A stretch of 64,000 nt of DNA from Paenibacillus sp. MBLB1832 (GCF_032271945.1 NZ_CP130319.1:2561001-2625000), one strand, 5' to 3'. Positions 44,618 through 54,161 are shown, counted from the stretch's first letter. Translations and numbers: made by a program. The notes: generated by a model from the sequence alone, not told the origin.

Positions 44618-45152
44618 GAATCGTTCATTGGTAACAGGCATGGGGATCGGTATTATTGTGGGGGCACTGCTCCTTCAAGTGATGCTGGGGCGTTCAAGCG
44701 CACCAGGCAATTCGGGTATTTCGATGGATGAAATGGATCCTCAGAAATTAAAGGTAGAGACATCGAAATATTTTCAAGTTTTTGATCTAAATGTGAAAAT
44801 GTATACACAAGCTGAGTTGGATGTCGCGGTGCAGAAGAAGCTCAAGGATGAAGCGGATAAGCAAGCTGCTGCTTCCAAGGGGCAAGAACAATCTAAACCA
44901 TCTCCACAAGCGTCACCACAACCAACAGCGCAAACCTCGACATCAAAAGTTGTTATTTACATTCAGCCAAACCTCGATGCTACTGCCGTGGCTGATCTAC
45001 TTGTTAAATCTGGTGTTGTAACGGATCGAAAGGCGTTTGTCACCGAATTGGACAAGCATGGTGGAAGCACGAAACTTCAGATTGGCTATCACGAATTTGA
45101 AGGCGTCATGGATATGCAAAAAATTGTTTCAAATCTTATCACCGTACAATAG
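44610..45152 (+). CDS. Single-pass membrane protein with an MltG/YceG-like LysM-type domain
   Basis: The 180-residue protein has an N-terminal membrane helix (SLVTGMGIGIIVGALLLQVML), an extracellular region with a Pro/Gln/Ser/Thr-rich linker (about residues 88-115) and a C-terminal domain near 115-180. That domain follows the LysM-like subdomain of YceG/MltG glycan lyases: IYIQPNLDATAVADLLVKSG, VVTDRKAFVTELD, LQIGYHEFEGVMDMQKIV. The catalytic MltG domain is absent. A peptidoglycan-binding role near the flagellum is inferred. GTG 44610 overlaps the previous stop, with AGGAGG 9 bases upstream. It is the last gene of the operon. Confidence 0.7.
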   Translation: MFKNRSLVTGMGIGIIVGALLLQVMLGRSSAPGNSGISMDEMDPQKLKVETSKYFQVFDLNVKMYTQAELDVAVQKKLKDEADKQAAASKGQEQSKPSPQASPQPTAQTSTSKVVIYIQPNLDATAVADLLVKSGVVTDRKAFVTELDKHGGSTKLQIGYHEFEGVMDMQKIVSNLITVQ

Positions 45153-45168
45153 TAGGTATCATTTAAGG

Positions 45169-45195
45169 ATCTTTTAATAAGATCTTTTTTTGTTT
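45169..45195 (+). terminator. Terminator of the fla/che operon
   Basis: GATCTT and AAGATC form a short stem with a 5-base TTAAT loop, followed by TTTTTTTTG. It lies 17 bases after the last gene. The stem is weak for such a long operon, so read-through into rpsB is possible. Confidence 0.7.
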
Positions 45196-45248
45196 GTTTG
45201 GACATAATTTATCCAATTAACGGGTAAAATGACATTCAGGATAAATGG

Positions 45249-45277
45249 TTGCATCGGTTTTTGAGTTGTGGTATATT
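45249..45277 (+). promoter_or_regulatory. Sigma-A promoter of rpsB
   Basis: TTGCAT (45249-45254) and TATATT (45272-45277) are separated by exactly 17 bases. Transcription should begin near 45284, leaving a leader of about 117 bases. Confidence 0.75.
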
Positions 45278-45312
45278 TATTCACGGTGTTAAAAACTCAC
45301 GCCCGTCAATTT

Positions 45313-45345
45313 GCATAATGGTGCTTACTGCGGTAAGTGTTATGC
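45313..45345 (+). promoter_or_regulatory. Two-tier hairpin in the rpsB leader
   Basis: GCATAA (45313-45318) pairs with TTATGC (45340-45345); inside, CTTAC (45324-45328) pairs with GTAAG (45333-45337) around a TGCG loop, with an asymmetric internal loop (5 and 2 bases). This is the kind of irregular stem used by ribosomal proteins for autoregulation. No U-tract follows, so it is not a terminator. S2 binding is a guess. Confidence 0.5.
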
Positions 45346-45400
45346 GAAGATGCGAGGGGCGGCGGATACCAAATAAACCATTTTAGAGGAGGGATTGGGG

Positions 45401-46099
45401 ATGGCAGTTATCTCCATGAAACAGCTTTTAGAAGCTGGCGTACATTTCGGTCACCAAACACGTCGTTGGAATCCGAAAATGGACAAGTACATTTTCACAG
45501 AAAGAAACGGTATTTACATTATCGACCTACAAAAAACAGTTAAGAAAGTTGAAGAAGCATACAACTTTGTTAAATCTGTTTCCGAAGATAATGGTACAAT
45601 TCTTTTCGTAGGAACTAAGAAACAAGCACAAGATTCCGTTGCTGAAGAAGCAGAACGTTGTGGCATGTACTTCATTAACCAACGTTGGTTGGGCGGTACA
45701 CTTACAAACTTCGCAACAATTCAAAAACGTATCGATCGCTTGAAAACTCTTGAAAGATGGGAAGAGGATGGCACTTTCGAAGTTCTTCCTAAGAAAGAAG
45801 TTATCATCCTTCGCAAAGAGAAAGAACGTCTTGAGAAATTCCTAGGCGGTATCAAGAACATGAAAGGTCTGCCAAGCGCACTTTTCATTATCGATCCTCG
45901 TAAAGAGCGTATTGCTGTAGCAGAAGCTCGCAAATTGGGTATTCCAATCGTTGGTATCGTAGATACAAACTGTGATCCAGACGAAATCGATTACGTGATT
46001 CCAGGTAACGATGACGCGATTCGCGCGGTTAAATTGTTGACTGCGAAAATTGCTGATGCGGTTATCGAAGCACACCAAGGCGAGCAAACAACAGCTTAA
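45401..46099 (+). CDS. rpsB: 30S ribosomal protein S2
   Basis: S2 binds the 30S head-body junction. The 232-residue sequence begins [20 protein letters not shown] and contains [24 protein letters not shown] and [11 protein letters not shown], all standard. ATG 45401 follows AGAGGAGGG; a TTG six bases upstream is rejected. It has its own promoter, structured leader and terminator, and so is expressed as a single gene. Confidence 0.98.
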   Translation: MAVISMKQLLEAGVHFGHQTRRWNPKMDKYIFTERNGIYIIDLQKTVKKVEEAYNFVKSVSEDNGTILFVGTKKQAQDSVAEEAERCGMYFINQRWLGGTLTNFATIQKRIDRLKTLERWEEDGTFEVLPKKEVIILRKEKERLEKFLGGIKNMKGLPSALFIIDPRKERIAVAEARKLGIPIVGIVDTNCDPDEIDYVIPGNDDAIRAVKLLTAKIADAVIEAHQGEQTTA

Positions 46100-46113
46100 T
46101 TGATAGAAATTTG

Positions 46114-46159
46114 AAAAGGGTGGTTGGAAGGTGTAACAGCCTGTCACCACCCTTTTTTT
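46114..46159 (+). terminator. Terminator after rpsB
   Basis: AAAAGGGTGGT (46114-46124) pairs perfectly with ACCACCCTTTT (46146 onward) around a 21-base loop, with more T residues after. Partial read-through could supply tsf, which shows no strong promoter of its own in the 56-base gap. Confidence 0.85.
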
Positions 46160-46215
46160 AAAGAGTCCATAAGCGTTACATATTGACCATAACTATTTAT
46201 CAGGAGGTTTCTTCC

Positions 46216-46866
46216 ATGGCAGTTACAGCAGCACAAGTGAAAGAATTACGTGAAAAAACAGGTGCAGGGATGTTAGATTGCAAGAAAGCACTTGAAGAAG
46301 CAAACGGCGATATCACCAAAGCTGGTGAGATTCTTCGTGAGAAAGGTCTTTCCGCGGCAGCTAACAAAGCTGGACGTATTGCTACAGAAGGCGCTGTTGA
46401 GTCATACATCCACGCTGGCGGTAAAGTAGGCGTTCTTGTTGAGATCAACTGTGAAACTGACTTCGTTGGTAAAACAGAGCAATTCAGAACGTTCTGCAAA
46501 GACATCGCAATGCACATCGCTGCAGCAAACCCAACTTATGTTCGTCGTGAAGAAGTGCCAACAGAGGCTTTGGAGAAAGAGAAAGAAATTCTTCGTAACC
46601 AAGCTTTGAACGAAGGCAAGCCTGAAAAAATCATTGAGAAAATGGTTGAAGGCCGCATCGGCAAATACTACGAAGAGTTCTGCTTGATGGAGCAACAATT
46701 CGTTAAAGATCCAGATAAAACAATCGATCAATTGTTGAATGAGAAAATCGCTGCAATCGGCGAGAACATCTCCATCCGTCGTTTTGTTCGTTTTGGTCTT
46801 GGTGAAGGTCTTGAGAAGAAACAAGAAAACTTTGCTGAAGAAGTTATGTCACAAGTTAAACTATAA
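46216..46866 (+). CDS. tsf: Translation elongation factor Ts
   Basis: EF-Ts exchanges GDP for GTP on EF-Tu. The 216-residue protein has the EF-Tu-binding start [20 protein letters not shown], the core with [16 protein letters not shown] and a short C-terminal module. It is shorter than the roughly 290-residue Bacillus subtilis form and lacks one core subdomain repeat, like other compact EF-Ts. ATG 46216 follows CAGGAGG; a perfect terminator follows. Confidence 0.97.
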   Translation: MAVTAAQVKELREKTGAGMLDCKKALEEANGDITKAGEILREKGLSAAANKAGRIATEGAVESYIHAGGKVGVLVEINCETDFVGKTEQFRTFCKDIAMHIAAANPTYVRREEVPTEALEKEKEILRNQALNEGKPEKIIEKMVEGRIGKYYEEFCLMEQQFVKDPDKTIDQLLNEKIAAIGENISIRRFVRFGLGEGLEKKQENFAEEVMSQVKL

Positions 46867-46869
46867 TAG

Positions 46870-47682
<813 letters not shown>

Positions 47683-47684
47683 TC

Positions 47685-48239
47685 ATGCCACAATCCATTA
47701 AAAAGAATGCTGAAGATCGTATGGACAAAGCGATCGGTGCGTTAAGAAGAGATTTGTCATCTCTTCGTGCTGGACGTGCAACACCATCTCTTTTGGATCG
47801 CATTCAAGTTGAATACTACGGGGCTATGACGCCTGTTAATCAGCTTGCCAATCTGACAACACCTGATTCTCGTACACTTCTCATTCAACCTTGGGACAAA
47901 AGTTCCATGTCTTCGATTGAGAAAGCAATTATGAAATCGGATCTAGGCTTAACACCATCGAATGATGGTATCGTGATTCGTATTGTTATTCCTGCATTAA
48001 CAGAAGAGCGTCGTAGTGATCTGGTAAAAATGACGAAGAAGTTTGGCGAAGAAGCCAAAATTGCGATTCGTAATATTCGCCGTGATGCAAATGACGAAAT
48101 TAAGAAGCTAGAGAAAGCTGGTATTTCTGAAGATGAATCCCGTAAGCATCAAGAGGATATTCAGAAGTTCACAGATAAATTCGTAGCTGAAGTTGAGAAA
48201 GTTTTGGCTGCTAAAGAAAAAGAAATCATGGAAGTCTAA
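47685..48239 (+). CDS. frr: Ribosome recycling factor
   Basis: RRF splits post-termination ribosomes with EF-G. The 184-residue protein shows the family segments [49 protein letters not shown] and [20 protein letters not shown]. It begins two bases after pyrH and is followed by a strong terminator. Confidence 0.98.
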   Translation: MPQSIKKNAEDRMDKAIGALRRDLSSLRAGRATPSLLDRIQVEYYGAMTPVNQLANLTTPDSRTLLIQPWDKSSMSSIEKAIMKSDLGLTPSNDGIVIRIVIPALTEERRSDLVKMTKKFGEEAKIAIRNIRRDANDEIKKLEKAGISEDESRKHQEDIQKFTDKFVAEVEKVLAAKEKEIMEV

Positions 48240-48249
48240 GATAGATATG

Positions 48250-48275
48250 CCCCCGGGTATTTGCTGGGGGTTTTT
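48250..48275 (+). terminator. Terminator after frr
   Basis: CCCCC and GGGGG pair around an 11-base loop and are followed by TTTTT, 11 bases after the frr stop. Confidence 0.85.
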
Positions 48276-48302
48276 CATCTTTCCCTGTTGGGAGGAACAA
48301 CT

Positions 48303-49076
48303 GTGCTCAAACTATTCAAGATGTGGTTAAACAAGAAGACGAAGCCTGCCGCTTCAACATCGCCTGAGATAGATCTGGACAAAGTTCCTGCACATATTGC
48401 GATCATTATGGACGGGAACGGTCGTTGGGCTAAACAAAGAGGCCTTCCACGTGTCGCAGGGCACCATTCAGGTATGAGAAATGTGAAGAAAATTACGATG
48501 GCAGCCAATGAACTTGGTGTTAAGGTTTTGACCATGTATGCCTTTTCGACGGAAAATTGGAAGAGGCCTAAAGAAGAAGTTGAGTTTCTAATGAAACTTC
48601 CACAAGAATTTTTTCCATTAGAAATAGAAGAGTTGATTCAGAATAACGTTCGAATCCGGATGACGGGCTGGAAAGAAGGTTTGCCTGATTACACGCTGAA
48701 AGCGATTGAAGGCGCCATTGAACGGACAAAGGACAATACGGGCCTTATTTTGAATTTTGCATTAAACTATGGCAGTCGGAAAGAAATGCTAGTAGGCGTT
48801 CAGAATATGATTCAGGATGTGAAAGCTGGGAGCTTGGATTCGACTGAGATTGATGAAGCGTGTTTCTCATCCTATATGCTAACATCCGATTTACCTGATC
48901 CCGATCTGCTAATTCGAACAAGTGGAGAGTTACGAATCAGTAATTTCTTATTATGGCAATTAGCTTATTCCGAGCTTTGGTTTACAGACGCCTACTGGCC
49001 TGAATTCACCGAGGACTTGTTTCTGCAAGCCATTGCTGAATTCCAACGCCGCGGTAGAAGATTTGGTGGAATTTAA
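48303..49076 (+). CDS. uppS: Undecaprenyl diphosphate synthase
   Basis: UppS condenses isopentenyl diphosphate units onto farnesyl diphosphate to make the C55 lipid carrier of cell-wall synthesis. The 257-residue cis-prenyltransferase has the P-loop HIAIIMDGNGRWAKQRGLPR with the catalytic Asp, the segment MYAFSTENWKRPKEEVEFLM and the C-terminal DLLIRTSGELRISNFLLWQL. GTG 48303 follows GGGAGG. The upstream frame to 48261 lies in the frr terminator and is not used. Confidence 0.96.
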   Translation: MLKLFKMWLNKKTKPAASTSPEIDLDKVPAHIAIIMDGNGRWAKQRGLPRVAGHHSGMRNVKKITMAANELGVKVLTMYAFSTENWKRPKEEVEFLMKLPQEFFPLEIEELIQNNVRIRMTGWKEGLPDYTLKAIEGAIERTKDNTGLILNFALNYGSRKEMLVGVQNMIQDVKAGSLDSTEIDEACFSSYMLTSDLPDPDLLIRTSGELRISNFLLWQLAYSELWFTDAYWPEFTEDLFLQAIAEFQRRGRRFGGI

Positions 49077-49085
49077 TTGCTACAG

Positions 49086-49102
49086 ATGAGACTTCGTCTC
49101 AT
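49086..49102 (+). other. Intercistronic hairpin between uppS and cdsA
   Basis: ATGAGAC (49086-49092) and GTCTCAT (49096-49102) form a perfect 7-bp stem with a TTC loop. There is no T-run. It may be an mRNA-stability element between two lipid genes. Confidence 0.45.
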
Positions 49103-49152
49103 GATGATTGAATGGCTTAGAGAGTAACGTAGTTCATCTAGGGGGATTGAAC

Positions 49153-49947
49153 TTGAAGCAAAGAATAATTACTGGTGTCATTGCTGGTCTTGTTTTTCTT
49201 ACTTTATTAGTGCTGGGAGACTTATGGTACGCGGGGCTTATCGTGCTCGTATCAATCATAGGTTATCGTGAGTATATGCAAATGAATGGGTACATGTCAT
49301 TTAAATGGACATCAGCCATCGGCTTAGTAGCATTACTATGCTTAACCATTCCTTGGGGACTATTAGGACTTACTGCACCGCTATCTTTCACAGCCGTCAT
49401 ATGGCTTGCGATGTTTTTGTTGTTCTTCGTGACCGTGTCATCCAAAAATAAAGTTACAATCGATCAGATTGCTGTGATTTTACTTGGTGCGATTTATATC
49501 GGATTTGGATTTAATTATATGATTGAAGCACGTTTGTCTCCGCATGGACTCTTCTGGACCATTATGATATTCGTTTGTATCTGGGCTTCGGATTCAGGCG
49601 CTTATTTTGTTGGTTCCAAACTTGGGAAGCACCCGCTTTGGCCGCAAATTAGCCCTAAGAAGTCGATTGAAGGTGCTCTTGGTGGAGTCATCATCGCGAT
49701 GATCATCGCAGTTGGCTTTGCATGGTATTCCCCAGAGCTTTTGAGCGTGGGTAGAGCACTTTTCTTAGGTTTCGTTATAGCGGTCGTAGGACAAGTTGGA
49801 GATCTCATTCAGTCTGCCTATAAGCGTGTAAAAGGAATTAAAGACACGGGCACGTTACTGCCAGGACATGGCGGTGTGCTTGATCGGATGGATAGCTGGC
49901 TCATTGTGTTCCCATTCATCTATCTGCTTGACTTACTTCCTAATTAA
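49153..49947 (+). CDS. cdsA: Phosphatidate cytidylyltransferase
   Basis: CdsA makes CDP-diacylglycerol, the precursor of membrane phospholipids. The 264-residue protein has about eight membrane helices and the C-terminal family signature (SDSGAYFVGSKLGKHPLWPQ, ISPKKSIEGALGG, KRVKGIKDTGTLLPGHGGVL, DRMDS). TTG 49153 (KQRIITGVIAG) lies 7-8 bases after AGGGGG; another TTG six bases upstream is possible. Confidence 0.95.
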   Translation: MKQRIITGVIAGLVFLTLLVLGDLWYAGLIVLVSIIGYREYMQMNGYMSFKWTSAIGLVALLCLTIPWGLLGLTAPLSFTAVIWLAMFLLFFVTVSSKNKVTIDQIAVILLGAIYIGFGFNYMIEARLSPHGLFWTIMIFVCIWASDSGAYFVGSKLGKHPLWPQISPKKSIEGALGGVIIAMIIAVGFAWYSPELLSVGRALFLGFVIAVVGQVGDLIQSAYKRVKGIKDTGTLLPGHGGVLDRMDSWLIVFPFIYLLDLLPN

Positions 49948-49971
49948 AATTTCATCATCGAGGTGGAACAA

Positions 49972-51117
49972 ATGAAGAAAATTGCCATCTTGGGATCAAC
50001 AGGCTCGATTGGAACTCAAACACTGGATATCGTGCAGCATGCGCCAGAGATGTTTCAAGTTGAAGCCATTTCGGCTGGATATAACCGTGACAAAGTGATT
50101 GAACAAGCCAATCAGTTTCAACCCAAACTAATTTCTGTGGCTACGAAGGAATTGGCGGAAGATGTAGCTAACCAAATTCCATCCCATATCAAAGTACTCT
50201 ATGGTAAAGAAGGATTAATGGAAGTAGCTGCTTCAACCGATGCAGATTTGCTGGTGAGTGCTTTGGTCGGAAGTCAAGGCTTGAAGCCAACGTTGGCCGC
50301 GATTGACGCAGGTAAAGATATTGGTCTTGCGAATAAAGAAACGTTAATCAGCGCAGGGCATATCGTCACAGAAGCTGTTGCTCGCAAAGGTGTCGCACTG
50401 CTGCCAATCGATAGTGAGCATTCGGCTATTTTCCAATGTTTGAACGGGGAAAAGCGGTCGCAAATCGCACAAATTACGATTACGGCTTCAGGCGGATCCT
50501 TTCGTGATCGTACAAGAGAAGAGCTCGTAGGCGTTACGGTAGAAGATGCGCTTAAGCATCCGAATTGGTCAATGGGTGCGAAAATTACGATCGATTCGGC
50601 TACCATGGTAAATAAAGGGCTTGAAGTAATGGAAGCGCACTGGCTGTTTGGCTTGCCTTATGATCAAATTCATGTGCTTATTCACCCTGAAAGTGTCATT
50701 CATTCGTATATTGAATTTGTTGATCACAGTGTAATTGCGCAACTAGGTAATCCCGATATGCGCGTTCCCATCCAATACGCTTTAACGTATCCAGACCGTT
50801 TTACAACACCAACAACAAGACTTGATCTTGCTTCGATTGGGAAACTTCACTTCCGTGAGATGGATTACACCCGTTTCCCTTGTTTACGAATGGCGTTTGA
50901 GAGCGGGAGACAGAGTGGCACGACACCAACGGTGTTTAATGCTGCGAATGAAATTGCAGTTGCCAGATTCCTTCGTGGAGAGATATCGTTTCTGCAAATC
51001 GAAGATATTATCGCTGCTGCACTGGACAAGCATGAATCGTATGCGAATCCGCCGATTGAACGTATTTTTGAGCAAGATGAGTGGGCAAGAGCGTTCGCTG
51101 CATCCATTCAATTCTAA
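49972..51117 (+). CDS. dxr: 1-deoxy-D-xylulose-5-phosphate reductoisomerase
   Basis: Dxr makes MEP in the non-mevalonate isoprenoid pathway, feeding UppS encoded just upstream. The 381-residue protein has the NADPH motif ILGSTGSIGTQTLDI, the metal and substrate site LLPIDSEHSAIFQCL, ASGGSFRDRTRE and NPDMRVPIQYALTYPDR. GAGGTGG precedes ATG 49972; a GTG nine bases upstream is rejected. A terminator follows, then 220 bases before rseP. Confidence 0.97.
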   Translation: MKKIAILGSTGSIGTQTLDIVQHAPEMFQVEAISAGYNRDKVIEQANQFQPKLISVATKELAEDVANQIPSHIKVLYGKEGLMEVAASTDADLLVSALVGSQGLKPTLAAIDAGKDIGLANKETLISAGHIVTEAVARKGVALLPIDSEHSAIFQCLNGEKRSQIAQITITASGGSFRDRTREELVGVTVEDALKHPNWSMGAKITIDSATMVNKGLEVMEAHWLFGLPYDQIHVLIHPESVIHSYIEFVDHSVIAQLGNPDMRVPIQYALTYPDRFTTPTTRLDLASIGKLHFREMDYTRFPCLRMAFESGRQSGTTPTVFNAANEIAVARFLRGEISFLQIEDIIAAALDKHESYANPPIERIFEQDEWARAFAASIQF

Positions 51118-51125
51118 AAAGGATC

Positions 51126-51168
51126 AAAGAGCTAAAGTCATCTTGATGGGCTCAGCTCTTTTTTTTCA
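51126..51168 (+). terminator. Terminator after dxr
   Basis: AAAGAGCT (51126-51133) pairs with AGCTCTTT (51154 onward) and is followed by a run of eight T. The rest of the gap, to 51389, holds only the rseP leader; a weak TTGTAT/TAATCT pair near 51249-51280 is the best promoter guess. Confidence 0.85.
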
Positions 51169-51389
51169 CAGCGGCTTGGTAGTTACTAGTGATTGTAATG
51201 TCTAATTCGATCTATAAGTTCGTATACTGTCCTGAGCGGGCATAGCTTGTATTCAGCAGTTCAATAATGGTAATCTAAGAACATGCTGTCCTAGAGTGGA
51301 TGCTTAGAAGGTAGGTTCTCTTCTGAAAGCGCATGATTCATGCAGTAATGGTAAGTTTTCCGAAGAAACCCCGAAGGAGGAAATACGAC

Positions 51390-52649
51390 TTGTCGGCCAT
51401 TGAAGTTGGATTAAAGGTTATTTTGTTGTTTTTCGTTCTTGTTACGATTCATGAATGGGGTCATTTTTACTTTGCCAAACGGGCAGGCATTCTAGTTCGT
51501 GAGTTTGCAATCGGCTTCGGACCCAAAATTTTCTCATATAAAAAAGGGGAGACCCGCTATACGCTGCGTATCTTGCCAATTGGGGGATTTGTTCGGATGG
51601 CAGGGGAAGACCCGGAAATCGTCCAAGTTAATTCTGGGCAAACCATTGCGATTAAATTGAATAAGCAGAATGAAGTCACTTTTTTATATTTGGATCAATT
51701 AGATCGTCGTTCCAGTATTATTATGGGTGTCGTCGAGCACATTGATATTGAGAAAGCGCTTCGTTTGACGCTGGATGTCGATGGAGAGAAAGTAACGTAT
51801 CCCATTCATCCGCAAGCGATGATGGTCACGAAAGGTACAGAAACGCAAATCGCACCTTACGATCGCCAATTTGGTTCTAAATCGGTTGGGAAGCGTGCAA
51901 TAGCCATCGTGATGGGACCCGTGATGAATTTTATTCTGGCGATCGTACTGTTTCTAATTGTTGTGATTATGTCGGGTGTGTTTACGAATGTGAAGCTCGA
52001 TACTGTACAAGCAGGTCGAGCGGGTGAGAAGGCTGGTTTGCAAAAAGGCGACATTATTATGTCGATCGATAAGCAACCAATTGGTGATGATCGTGAGAAG
52101 CTCGTAAGTTCGATTCAATCTTCGGCTGGTAAGACGATGACATGGGTGATTGATCGTGCGGGAACGCCAATAACGTTGCAAGTAACACCAGAAATGGAAG
52201 CAGGAGCGGGCAAGCTTGGTGTTGTCATCAGCGGTGATCGTAGAAGTGCCACATTCAGTGAGGTCATTGCGGGAACCTATGATCAGGTTGTGGGTACAAC
52301 GATAGGAATTATTACTGGCTTACAAAAGTTGGTGTTGCTGCAGTTCAAATTGGATGACCTCGGTGGTCCAGTAAGAACGGCTCAAGTATCGGCTGAATTT
52401 GCTAAAATGGGTATTACCTACTTAATTTCATGGACGGCCACTTTAAGTATATATCTCGGGATTTTCAATTTGCTTCCTATTCCTGCCCTTGATGGCAGTC
52501 GGCTGTTATTCATGGGATTAGAAGCACTGAGAGGGAAACCGATTGATCCCAACCGGGAAAGTATGGTTCATTTTGTCGGTTTTGCACTGTTGATGCTGCT
52601 GATGATAGCCGTGACGTATAACGATATTTTACGATTAATAAAGGGCTAG
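51390..52649 (+). CDS. rseP: Site-2 intramembrane metalloprotease RseP (RasP)
   Basis: RseP cuts anti-sigma factors and signal-peptide remnants inside the membrane. The 419-residue protein has the zinc motif HEWGH at residues 21-25 in the first helix, a PDZ domain near residues 200-280 (AGEKAGLQKGDIIMSIDKQP) and the second active-site motif NLLPIPALDG. TTG 51390 lies 9 bases after AAGGAGG; the longer frame from 51333 would put that site inside the gene and add a charged leader before the first helix. Confidence 0.95.
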   Translation: MSAIEVGLKVILLFFVLVTIHEWGHFYFAKRAGILVREFAIGFGPKIFSYKKGETRYTLRILPIGGFVRMAGEDPEIVQVNSGQTIAIKLNKQNEVTFLYLDQLDRRSSIIMGVVEHIDIEKALRLTLDVDGEKVTYPIHPQAMMVTKGTETQIAPYDRQFGSKSVGKRAIAIVMGPVMNFILAIVLFLIVVIMSGVFTNVKLDTVQAGRAGEKAGLQKGDIIMSIDKQPIGDDREKLVSSIQSSAGKTMTWVIDRAGTPITLQVTPEMEAGAGKLGVVISGDRRSATFSEVIAGTYDQVVGTTIGIITGLQKLVLLQFKLDDLGGPVRTAQVSAEFAKMGITYLISWTATLSIYLGIFNLLPIPALDGSRLLFMGLEALRGKPIDPNRESMVHFVGFALLMLLMIAVTYNDILRLIKG

Positions 52650-52670
52650 TCCTAATTTGCGGGAGGGTTT

Positions 52671-54119
52671 ATGTCAAACGATAAGCAATTTGTGAAAGAA
52701 ATTACACCACAAGGGGAAGATTTCTCACGTTGGTACATAGATGTCATCAAGAAAGCGGATCTTATGAGCTACTCGCCAGTGCGCGGTTGTATCGTGTTCA
52801 AACCAGACGGTTATGAGATTTGGGAAAATATTCAGCGCGAGCTGGATAGCAAATTTAAAGAAACAGGCCACCGCAATGCCTATTTCCCATTGTTTATCCC
52901 TGAGAGTTTCTTTCAGAAGGAAAAAGAGCATGTAGAGGGCTTTAATCCTGAACTCCCATGGGTAACGGAAGCAGGCGGCGAGAAGCTAGAAGAGCGATTG
53001 GCGATTCGCCCAACATCGGAAACGATGATTGGCCATATGTACGCGGAATGGATCAATTCCTATCGTGATCTGCCATTACTAATTAATCAATGGGCAAATG
53101 TAGTACGTTGGGAGAAACGGACTTTGCCGTTCCTGCGTACGACTGAGTTCCTGTGGCAGGAAGGTCACACGGCGCATGAAGACGAGCAGGATGCTCGCCG
53201 TGAAACGATGCAGATGTTGGATGTGTACCGTCAGTTTGCGGAAGAATTCCTAGCGATTCCAGTTATCGTCGGTCAAAAAACACCATCCGAGAAATTCGCA
53301 GGTGCCATTGATACATTCTCCATCGAAGCGATGATGAAAGATGGTAAAGCCGTTCAAGCAGGTACGTCTCATTACTTGGGAACGAATTTTGCTGTTGCTT
53401 TTGACATTAAATTCTTGGATCGTGAGAATCAACATCAGTTTGCACATACCACTTCGTGGGGTGTGAGTACGCGTCTGATCGGTGCATTGATCATGGTTCA
53501 CGGTGATGACCGAGGTCTCGCATTGCCACCAAAAGTGGCGCCTACGCAAGTTATCATGATTCCAATCGGTCCGCCAAAAACGCGTGAACAAGTTATCGGG
53601 CGTGTTGACGAATTGTACGCGGAGTTGAAGAAAGCTGGGGTTCGCGTAAAAGTGGACGATCGTGCAGACCAAAGCCCAGGCTGGAAATTCAACGAGTACG
53701 AGATGCGTGGAGTGCCAATCCGAGTAGAGTTAGGGCCGCGTGATATGGAGAATGGACAAGTTGTGCTTGTCTCTCGCGTGAGTGGAGAGAAGAAAGTGGT
53801 AGAACAAGCTAATTTCGTCCAAGAAGTTCAAAATTTACTTGCTGAGATTCATCAGCAGATGTATGATAAAGCGAAGCAATTCCGTGATGAGCATTACATT
53901 GCGGTAGATACAATTGATGAGTTCAAGACATTCTTAGAGACGAAACGCGGATTTGCCTTGGCGGGTTGGTGCGGTTCCAACGCTTGTGAATCACAAGTGA
54001 AAGAAGAAACAGGCGCCACAAGCCGTAATATCCCGTTCACACCATCTGAAACCAAATCGACATGTCTCGTTTGCGGTGACGCGGCGAAGCATACGGTCGT
54101 GTTTGGTCGCAGCTATTAA
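52671..54119 (+). CDS. proS: Prolyl-tRNA synthetase, archaeal/eukaryote-like type
   Basis: ProS charges tRNA-Pro. The 482-residue protein has class II core segments (RGCIVFKPDGYEIWENIQRE, ERLAIRPTSETMIGHMYAEW, FLWQEGHTAHEDEQDA, WGVSTRLIGALIMVHGDDRG), the HGTP anticodon-binding domain and a C-terminal Cys-containing domain (WCGSNACE, TCLVCGDAA) ending in Tyr. It lacks the large editing insertion of the roughly 565-residue bacterial type. It is therefore the archaeal-like form, yet lies in the place, between rseP and polC, where Bacillus has the bacterial type. Confidence 0.96.
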   Translation: MSNDKQFVKEITPQGEDFSRWYIDVIKKADLMSYSPVRGCIVFKPDGYEIWENIQRELDSKFKETGHRNAYFPLFIPESFFQKEKEHVEGFNPELPWVTEAGGEKLEERLAIRPTSETMIGHMYAEWINSYRDLPLLINQWANVVRWEKRTLPFLRTTEFLWQEGHTAHEDEQDARRETMQMLDVYRQFAEEFLAIPVIVGQKTPSEKFAGAIDTFSIEAMMKDGKAVQAGTSHYLGTNFAVAFDIKFLDRENQHQFAHTTSWGVSTRLIGALIMVHGDDRGLALPPKVAPTQVIMIPIGPPKTREQVIGRVDELYAELKKAGVRVKVDDRADQSPGWKFNEYEMRGVPIRVELGPRDMENGQVVLVSRVSGEKKVVEQANFVQEVQNLLAEIHQQMYDKAKQFRDEHYIAVDTIDEFKTFLETKRGFALAGWCGSNACESQVKEETGATSRNIPFTPSETKSTCLVCGDAAKHTVVFGRSY

Positions 54120-54126
54120 TGACCTT

Positions 54127-54161
54127 CAAGGGCATATGGAGAACATTCTCCATGGCCCTTG
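54127..54161 (+). terminator. Long hairpin between proS and polC
   Basis: CAAGGGC (54127-54133) pairs with GCCCTTG (54155-54161), continued by ATGGAGAA/TTCTCCAT around a tiny loop, with small bulges. Only four T residues follow, after a six-base gap, so termination is probably partial. polC begins 25 bases downstream. Confidence 0.55.

Noticed and set aside
52625..52671. T-box or other riboswitch upstream of proS
   Set aside because: The rseP-proS gap is only 21 bases and no T-box core sequence was seen anywhere upstream.
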